Assembly (NCBI GenBank): GCA_021199405.1
Contig: JAJQID010000019.1
Coordinates: 1 to 20,269, forward strand
From: Lachnospiraceae bacterium
GTDB lineage: Bacteria > Bacillota > Clostridia > Lachnospirales > Lachnospiraceae
DNA length: 20,269 nt
Reading direction: 5' to 3'
Numbering within the stretch: the stretch's first letter is position 1; every line of letters starts with the position of its first letter. Below the pieces are notes generated by a model. The model made no database searches. It had not been told where the DNA came from and was given only the letters and a program-made list of their open reading frames with translations. A program made the translations under genes and the position numbers. This document shows positions 15,167 to 20,269 of the stretch, one piece after another.

Positions 15167-15189
15167 GCACGAATCATGGCGTGCTTTTT
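15167..15189 (+). other. Terminator-like short hairpin with T5 in the same leader
   Basis: GCACG (15167-15171) and CGTGC (15180-15184) form a 5-bp stem directly followed by TTTTT (15185-15189), 12 bases before the ribosome site AGGAGG. The stem is short, so attenuation is only a possibility. Confidence 0.35.
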
Positions 15190-15215
15190 CATGAAACACA
15201 CAGGAGGTGCAATCT

Positions 15216-17147
15216 ATGGCAGAAGAATATGATAAAGCGCTCAAAAGCGGCAAAATGTACGTTACTGCGAAACAGCTGAAGGGCGAGTACCCCTATCTGA
15301 CTGTTCTGGATGATATATTAAAAGATAAAGAAGATACCTCGGAGGCTCCTCTGGGTCTGGTTCAGATTCCTCTGGATCAGGTGGTGGGAACCGTGACCGC
15401 AGGCCGCAGTCAGGCCTTCGCGGGTAATTTTATGCCCATATTGCCGGAGAAGACGGAGATGAGCGCCAAGTGGCAGTCTCTCTGCAATTCTCATCTGGAG
15501 GAGGGCATCAGAGACCCTATTACGGCCTATGAATACATGAACCGGTTTTACGTGATGGAGGGCAATAAGCGGGTCAGCGTTCTGAAATATTTTGACGCCG
15601 TATCCGTGACCGGCAATGTGACCCGGATTATTCCCAAACGCACCGAGGAAAAGGAAAATAAGATTTACTACGAATTTCTGGATTTCTACAAGGCTTCCCG
15701 GATCAATTTTCTCTGGTTCGGCGAGGAAGGAAACTTTGAAAAGCTTCAGTCACTGGTGGGCAAGGAGCCGGACGAGATCTGGACGGACGACGAGAGGACA
15801 GAATTTCACTATATTTACGAGGTATTTGAAAAGGCGTACAAGAAAATGGAGAGCTGCGCCACCTGGGAGGAAATGTGCGACGCTCTGGTAGATTTTATCG
15901 AACTGTACGGCTATCAGGAAGTCAAGGAGATGAACGGCGTCGACCTGGAGAAAAAGATTTCCAACAGCAAGAAGGTCTTTGACGCGCTGAGTGAGGAGGT
16001 TCCGCAGATCAGTATGGAACCGGAGGAGGAACCCAAACCCAAGGTGCCTCTGCTGCAGAAGATGATACAGCCGCTGACCGGCATGAACGCAAATCCTGTC
16101 AATCGGGTTGCTTTTGTCCATGAGGTCAGTCCCAAGAAGTCCGGCTTTACTTATGCCCATGATCTGGGCAGGATGCATGTGGAGCAGGTCTTTTATCAGG
16201 AGGCGGAGTTTGAGGTGTTCATCGCCTCGGAGTATGAGAGCCCGGAGGCGGCCATCGAGGAGGCCGTCAAAGAGGGCAACACACTGATTTTCACTACCTC
16301 CCCGGTGCTCTACAATGCCAGTGTGAAGGTGGCGCTGGAGCATCCCCAGGTACGAATCCTGAACTGCTCCCTGTGGCCGGACAAGGGAGTGATCCGAACC
16401 TACTCCGCCAGAATGTATGAGGCCAAATTCCTGATCGGCGCCATTGCCGGCGGTCTGACGGAAAATGACCGTCTGGGCTATGTGGCGGATTATCCGATCT
16501 ACGGAACCGTAGCCTGCGTGAACGCCTTCGCGCTGGGGGCCAAGATGATCAATCCCCGGGTGAAGGTCTATCTGGAGTGGACCAGCCGGATGCGGGCGGA
16601 TATCCGCAGAACCTTCTCAGACAACGACGTTTCCTTCGTGTCCGGTCGGGATATTATCATTCCGGACAAGGATGAGGGAGCCCGGCATTTCGGACTGTAC
16701 CGGAGAGAGGACGATGTCAAGAATAATCTGGCCATGCCGGTGTGGAACTGGGGAAAATTTTACGAGCAGGCTATCAGGAATTTTATGGACGGCTCCTGGA
16801 AAAAGGATGTGGAAAGCGGTAAATCCGTGAATTACTGGTGGGGCATGTCCACGGGACTGGTGGACGTGATCACCTCTCAGAATCTGCCCATTGGCACCAC
16901 CAGACTGGTGAAGCTCTTAAAAAGCGTGATCAGCAAGGGGGATTTCAATCCCTTTGCCGGTATCATTTACTCCCAGACGGGCATCATACAGGGGGATGAG
17001 GACGAGATTATGGCGCCGGAACGGATCGTCACCATGGACTGGCTGGCGGAGAATGTGATCGGCTCCATTCCCAAAATGTCCGATCTTGAGGAGAAAGCAA
17101 AGCCTGTGGTACAGCAGCAGGGCGTAGAAACTGTGGAGGAAGAGTAA
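15216..17147 (+). CDS. Fusion of a ParB-like domain and a BMP-family (nucleoside-binding) domain, apparently cytosolic (643 aa)
   Basis: Residues ~45-140 look like a ParB/sulfiredoxin-type N-terminal domain. They contain VQIPLDQVVG, then IRDPITAYEY, and EGNKRVSVL at ~115-123, matching the strand and Arg-containing loop of ParB-like folds. Residues ~145-290 are a helical, charged linker ending in a Glu/Pro-rich stretch. Residues ~296-610 match the BMP (Med/PnrA) substrate-binding family: AFVHEVSPKKSGFTYAHDLG, YEAKFLIGAIAGGL, LGYVADYPIYGTVACVNAFALGAK. Members with known ligands bind nucleosides and are lipoproteins. This one has no signal peptide or lipobox Cys and no transporter genes nearby, so it is probably a cytosolic sensor rather than a transport component; that role is inferred. 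The ATG at 15216 follows AGGAGG at 15202-15207. A phosphoesterase and a two-component system follow on the same strand. Confidence 0.8.
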   Translation: MAEEYDKALKSGKMYVTAKQLKGEYPYLTVLDDILKDKEDTSEAPLGLVQIPLDQVVGTVTAGRSQAFAGNFMPILPEKTEMSAKWQSLCNSHLEEGIRDPITAYEYMNRFYVMEGNKRVSVLKYFDAVSVTGNVTRIIPKRTEEKENKIYYEFLDFYKASRINFLWFGEEGNFEKLQSLVGKEPDEIWTDDERTEFHYIYEVFEKAYKKMESCATWEEMCDALVDFIELYGYQEVKEMNGVDLEKKISNSKKVFDALSEEVPQISMEPEEEPKPKVPLLQKMIQPLTGMNANPVNRVAFVHEVSPKKSGFTYAHDLGRMHVEQVFYQEAEFEVFIASEYESPEAAIEEAVKEGNTLIFTTSPVLYNASVKVALEHPQVRILNCSLWPDKGVIRTYSARMYEAKFLIGAIAGGLTENDRLGYVADYPIYGTVACVNAFALGAKMINPRVKVYLEWTSRMRADIRRTFSDNDVSFVSGRDIIIPDKDEGARHFGLYRREDDVKNNLAMPVWNWGKFYEQAIRNFMDGSWKKDVESGKSVNYWWGMSTGLVDVITSQNLPIGTTRLVKLLKSVISKGDFNPFAGIIYSQTGIIQGDEDEIMAPERIVTMDWLAENVIGSIPKMSDLEEKAKPVVQQQGVETVEEE

Positions 17148-17163
17148 GGAAGTCGGAAGGTCC

Positions 17164-17191
17164 TGGTCAGCGACAGCAAAAACGCTGATCA
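17164..17191 (+). other. Intercistronic hairpin before the phosphoesterase gene
   Basis: TGGTCAGCG (17164-17172) pairs with CGCTGATCA (17183-17191) over 9 positions with one G-T pair; the loop is ACAGCAAAAA. GAGGGGGATTTTG follows, so it is not a clear terminator. It lies in the 79-base gap between the two genes. Confidence 0.45.
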
Positions 17192-17226
17192 GAGGGGGAT
17201 TTTGCGGCTGCCCGGAACACTGAGGC

Positions 17227-17850
17227 ATGAGGATACTGGCGATAGCGGATGAGGAATCCAAATTACTGTGGGATTATTATAAGGAGGGCTGCCTTGAGGG
17301 CGTGGATGTGATCTTATCAGCGGGAGATCTGTCCAGCGATTATCTGGAATTTCTGGTGACCATGACCAATCTCCCGGTGTTTTATGTTCATGGCAACCAT
17401 GACATCCGCTATGATGTGAAGGAGCCGGGAGGCTGTATCTGCGTGGACGATGATATTATCATGTATAATGGAGTAAGAATCCTCGGACTTGGCGGCTCCA
17501 TGTGCTACAATAAAAAGAAATATCAGTACACGGACGACCAGATGACCAGAAGGGTGCTGAAGCTTCTGCCCAAAATATGCCGATATGGAGGTTTTGACAT
17601 TCTGCTGACTCATTCCCCGGCCAGAGGGCTTCACGATGCGGAGGATCTGCCCCACAGAGGATTTAAGATTTTTAACTGGCTGATCGCGAAATTTAAGCCC
17701 AGATTTTTTATTTACGGGCATGTACATCAGAGCTACGGAGGCCAGTACGCCAGATATGATAAAGTCGGGGAGACCAACCTGATCAACGCCTATGAACGGT
17801 GCATTTTTGAGTATGAGGACGAGGATGTGAAGGATCACATTCAGTGGTGA
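17227..17850 (+). CDS. Calcineurin-like metallophosphoesterase with altered first motif (207 aa)
   Basis: This is a small cytosolic member of the calcineurin-like phosphoesterase superfamily. Visible motifs are AGDLSSD at ~32-38 (GD), GNHD at ~56-59, THSPARG at ~128-134 and GHVHQ at ~164-168. The first motif, normally DxH, reads ADEES at ~7-11, so the expected metal-binding His is replaced by Glu (E10). This may shift metal preference rather than abolish activity, because every other ligand is present. The substrate is unknown. The start ATG has only a weak ribosome site (GGA about 10 bases upstream). The gene sits 79 bases after the ParB-like/BMP gene and 21 bases before the response regulator, so it is probably in one transcript with them. 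Confidence 0.85.
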   Translation: MRILAIADEESKLLWDYYKEGCLEGVDVILSAGDLSSDYLEFLVTMTNLPVFYVHGNHDIRYDVKEPGGCICVDDDIIMYNGVRILGLGGSMCYNKKKYQYTDDQMTRRVLKLLPKICRYGGFDILLTHSPARGLHDAEDLPHRGFKIFNWLIAKFKPRFFIYGHVHQSYGGQYARYDKVGETNLINAYERCIFEYEDEDVKDHIQW

Positions 17851-17871
17851 TCGAAGGAAAGGAAGGGAACC

Positions 17872-18546
17872 GTGGAACAGTTAAAAATTTTGGTCGTTGA
17901 CGATGAGATAAGAATGCGTAAGCTCGTCAGGGATTTCCTGGTAAAAAGCGGCTACCGGGTTGTGGAGGCTGCCGACGGGCAGGAGGCCGTGGATACCTTT
18001 TTTGCGGAGGGCGATATCGCTCTGGTGATTCTGGATGTGATGATGCCGAAGATGGACGGCTATCAGGTGGTAAAGGAAATCCGCTCCTATTCCCAGGTCC
18101 CCATCCTGATGCTGACGGCAAAGGGGGAGGAGCGGGATGAGCTGAAAAGCTTCGAGACCGGCGCCGATGAATTTATTTCCAAGCCCTTCAGCCCCAGAGT
18201 GCTGGTGGCCAGAGTGGAAGCGCTCTTAAGACGGGCCGGCGTCCTGGACAAAAAGGAGATTCTGGAGGCCGGCGGTATTGTCGTCGATAAGGGCGCTCAC
18301 ACGGTGACAAACGACGGCGAGCCGGTGGAATTAAGCTACAAGGAATTTGAGCTTTTATCTTATTTCATGGAAAATCAGGGCATTGCCCTTTCCCGTGAAA
18401 AAATACTGAATAACGTCTGGAATTTTGATTATTTCGGGGATGCCAGAACGGTGGATACCCATGTGAAAAAGGTACGCAGCAAGCTGAAAAACAAGGGAGA
18501 ATACATTAAGACCATCTGGGGGATGGGATACAAATTTGAGTGCTGA
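17872..18546 (+). CDS. OmpR/PhoB-family response regulator (224 aa)
   Basis: This DNA-binding response regulator is phosphorylated by the kinase encoded 3 bases downstream. The receiver domain (~1-118) has the acidic pair in VVDDE (D10, D11), phospho-acceptor D55 in VILDVMMPKMDG, T82 and K104 in FISKPFSP. The C-terminal winged helix (~128-224) has the expected ELSYKEFELLSYF, NNVWNFDYFGDARTVDTHVKKVRSKL and WGMGYKFE elements. It begins with GTG at 17872 after AAGGAAGGG. The cognate kinase and the upstream phosphoesterase and ParB-like/BMP genes suggest a linked function, but its target genes are not evident. Confidence 0.95.
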   Translation: MEQLKILVVDDEIRMRKLVRDFLVKSGYRVVEAADGQEAVDTFFAEGDIALVILDVMMPKMDGYQVVKEIRSYSQVPILMLTAKGEERDELKSFETGADEFISKPFSPRVLVARVEALLRRAGVLDKKEILEAGGIVVDKGAHTVTNDGEPVELSYKEFELLSYFMENQGIALSREKILNNVWNFDYFGDARTVDTHVKKVRSKLKNKGEYIKTIWGMGYKFEC

Positions 18547-18549
18547 GAC

Positions 18550-20094
18550 ATGAAACGAGGGTCCATAAGAACACAGTTTACATTGACCAATTTCATATTG
18601 CTGGCAGGGACTATTCTGGTGTGTGTGCTGGCCAATCTTTTTTTGCTGGAGAGGGTTTATGTGTCCAATAAGGTGGAAAATCTGCTGGAGGTCCGCAGCC
18701 TTGTGATTGACGGCGCGAGTAACGGTGTGCTTTCTCCCGTGACGGACACCAGCAGTGAGGAGGAAATTGCCTTAAAGCAGGAGTTTCTGGACTCGCTGGA
18801 GCAGATGTGCCAGCAGTACAATCTGACCGCTCTGATCGTGGACGCCACCTACAATCCGCTGGTGTATTCCGCCATGGATCTGGAGACAGTCAAAAACAAG
18901 CTGTACCGGTATGTTCTGTCCTATCGGATCATGGGAAACGCGGGGATTGAGATCTCCGGTACGGAAATTTTAAAGCAGGGGGATAATTATTTTATCATTG
19001 ATACTCTTGGGGGAAGAGAATCCAGCCGACAGCTGGAAATCTGGGGCTGGTCGGACGACGGATATATGTATCTTTTTGCTATTTCCAGAGAGAGTATTTC
19101 GGAAAGTGCGGCACTTTCCAACCGGCTTCTGGCTGTTATCGGTATTTCCGCGGGGATTCTGGCGGCGGTGATAGGATGGCTGACCTCCAGCAGGATCAGC
19201 CGGCCCATTCTGGAGCTGGCCAATATTTCGGAGCGCATCACTCATCTGGATTTTGACGCCAAATATACCGGGAAGGAAAAAAATGAGATCGGGGTGCTGG
19301 GGCAGAATATGAACGCCCTCTCCGAATCTCTGGAGGAGACGATTTCCCAGCTGAAGACCGCCAATAATGAGCTGAAGAGGGATCTGGAGCAGAAGACCGC
19401 TCTTGAGAAACAGCGCCAGGAGCTGCTTTCCAATGTCTCCCATGAGCTGAAGACGCCCATTGCGCTGATTCAGGGCTATGCGGAGGGGTTAAAGGACGGC
19501 ATTGCCGACGATCCGGAGACTTTGAACGAGTATCTGGACGTGATTCTGGACGAAAGCAATCGTATGAGCCGGATGGTCAAAAGCCTGATGAGCTTAAATG
19601 AGCTGGAGGAAGGTCGGGACAGCTTTACCATGGGGCGCTTTGATGCGGCGGAGCTGACCAGAAATTATCTTGCCAGCGCGGAGATTCTGATTTCAGACTC
19701 CGGGGCGGAGCTTTCGCTTTCAGTTCCGGACAGCCTGTACGCCTGGGGCGATGAGTTCAAGGTGGAGGAGGTGCTGATGAATTATGTCAGCAATGCGGCC
19801 CATTATGTCTGCGGCGAAGAAAAGAGGATTGAGGTCACCGTGGAGGATGTGGGAAAGCAGGTTCTGATTTCCGTTTATAACACAGGCAGCCATATTCCGG
19901 AGGAAAGCCTGCCCCGGGTGTGGGAGAAATTTTACAAGGTGGACAAGGCCCGCACCAGAACCTACGGCGGCAGCGGCGTGGGGCTGTCCATTGTGAAGGC
20001 CATTGTGGAAGGCATGGGGCAGCAGTACGGCGTGGACAATGTGGAGGGCGGCGTTCGCTTCTGGTTTACGCTGGAGAAGGTAGAGCAGGGATAA
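18550..20094 (+). CDS. HAMP-domain sensor histidine kinase (514 aa)
   Basis: This is a membrane sensor kinase paired with the preceding response regulator. TM1 is at ~12-34, followed by an extracytoplasmic sensor region of ~155 residues (~35-190) that I do not recognise. TM2 is at ~192-212, HAMP at ~212-265 and a short coiled coil at ~265-290. The H box is SNVSHELKTP with H298 as phospho-acceptor. The ATPase domain shows the N box NYVSNAAHYV, VYNTGSHIPEE and GGSGVGLSIVKAIVEGMG. Length is normal. The ATG lies 3 bases after the regulator stop, so the two are translationally close and transcribed together. Confidence 0.95.
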   Translation: MKRGSIRTQFTLTNFILLAGTILVCVLANLFLLERVYVSNKVENLLEVRSLVIDGASNGVLSPVTDTSSEEEIALKQEFLDSLEQMCQQYNLTALIVDATYNPLVYSAMDLETVKNKLYRYVLSYRIMGNAGIEISGTEILKQGDNYFIIDTLGGRESSRQLEIWGWSDDGYMYLFAISRESISESAALSNRLLAVIGISAGILAAVIGWLTSSRISRPILELANISERITHLDFDAKYTGKEKNEIGVLGQNMNALSESLEETISQLKTANNELKRDLEQKTALEKQRQELLSNVSHELKTPIALIQGYAEGLKDGIADDPETLNEYLDVILDESNRMSRMVKSLMSLNELEEGRDSFTMGRFDAAELTRNYLASAEILISDSGAELSLSVPDSLYAWGDEFKVEEVLMNYVSNAAHYVCGEEKRIEVTVEDVGKQVLISVYNTGSHIPEESLPRVWEKFYKVDKARTRTYGGSGVGLSIVKAIVEGMGQQYGVDNVEGGVRFWFTLEKVEQG

Positions 20095-20122
20095 ATGAAA
20101 GAATGAGGAGCGGGAGACGGGA

Positions 20123-20269
20123 ATGACAGGAATTATCGATTATGACGCGGGCAATGTGAAAAGCGTGGAGAAGGCGCTGCAGTTTCTGGGGGAGGATGTG
20201 ACAGTCACCAGAGACCCGCGCGGCCCCGGGGCGGCGGGGACGCGGGGTGGAGCCGCGCAGAGGTACGGG
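20123..20269 (+). CDS. hisH: Imidazole glycerol phosphate synthase glutaminase subunit HisH, N-terminal fragment
   Basis: The first ~32 residues (MTGIIDYDAGNVKSVEKALQ, then FLGEDVTVTRDP) match the start of HisH, the class I glutamine amidotransferase that feeds ammonia to HisF in histidine synthesis. The gene is cut by the window end, so the catalytic Cys-His-Glu residues are not visible. The ribosome site is GGGAG at 20110-20114. It starts 28 bases after the kinase stop. From about 20216 the translation (RGPGAAGTRGG...) no longer fits the family, where a segment like ILAADAVVLPGVGAF is expected, and the DNA becomes very GC-rich. I read this as poor sequence at a contig end rather than a real divergence. 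Confidence 0.8.
   Translation, partial: MTGIIDYDAGNVKSVEKALQFLGEDVTVTRDPRGPGAAGTRGGAAQRYG

Noticed and set aside
17164..17191. Hairpin after the ParB-like/BMP gene as an intrinsic terminator
   Set aside because: It is followed by GAGGGGGATTTTG rather than a direct T tract, so termination is not supported.

Overview
The window looks like chromosomal DNA of a low-to-mid GC Clostridia bacterium, most likely a Lachnospiraceae-type gut anaerobe. The reasons are a Na+-pumping decarboxylase operon with a separate biotin carrier, the Firmicutes order secG-rnr-smpB-ssrA, strong AGGAGG ribosome sites, sigma-A-like promoters and T-tract terminators. I placed it by gene content and order, not by a database search. 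No mobile element, CRISPR array, rRNA or canonical tRNA gene was seen.

Layout, left to right. (1) 102-3138: biotin carrier, membrane beta subunit and carboxyltransferase alpha subunit of a sodium-translocating (oxaloacetate) decarboxylase, ending in a strong terminator. An 8-bp perfect hairpin lies between beta and alpha. (2) 3403-4689: a lone Wzz-like two-TM coiled-coil protein whose C-terminal cytosolic domain resembles a degenerate tyrosine-kinase/ParA fold. (3) 4808-8420: protein export (secG) followed by the ribosome-rescue set: RNase R, SmpB and tmRNA (tag ADNNELALAA, CCA not encoded), closed by a terminator. (4) 8452-11379: a metallopeptidase-like/VWA protein and a MoxR-type AAA+ ATPase, a likely chaperone-like pair. 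(5) 11436-12275 (minus strand): a Cof-type HAD phosphatase. (6) 12535-15072: a compact zinc/cadmium efflux operon made of an SmtB/CadC-like repressor, a free-standing 72-residue metal-binding HMA protein and a P1B-type ATPase without its own HMA domain, with promoter, operator-like dyad and terminator. (7) 15096-20094: a gene with a structured leader encoding a protein that joins a ParB-like domain to a BMP (nucleoside-binding lipoprotein family) domain but has no signal peptide, then a metallophosphoesterase with an altered first metal motif, then an OmpR-type response regulator and a HAMP sensor kinase. (8) 20123-20269: the start of hisH, cut by the window end, with a GC-rich and apparently unreliable last ~55 bases.

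Most modules have familiar functions. The least explained one is region 7, where an apparently cytosolic ParB-like/BMP fusion sits in a same-strand run with a phosphoesterase and a two-component system. It is the best candidate for an undescribed regulatory system, although its novelty cannot be judged without searches. The split HMA/ATPase efflux unit, the degenerate kinase domain of the Wzz-like protein and the VWA-MoxR pair are the next most interesting.
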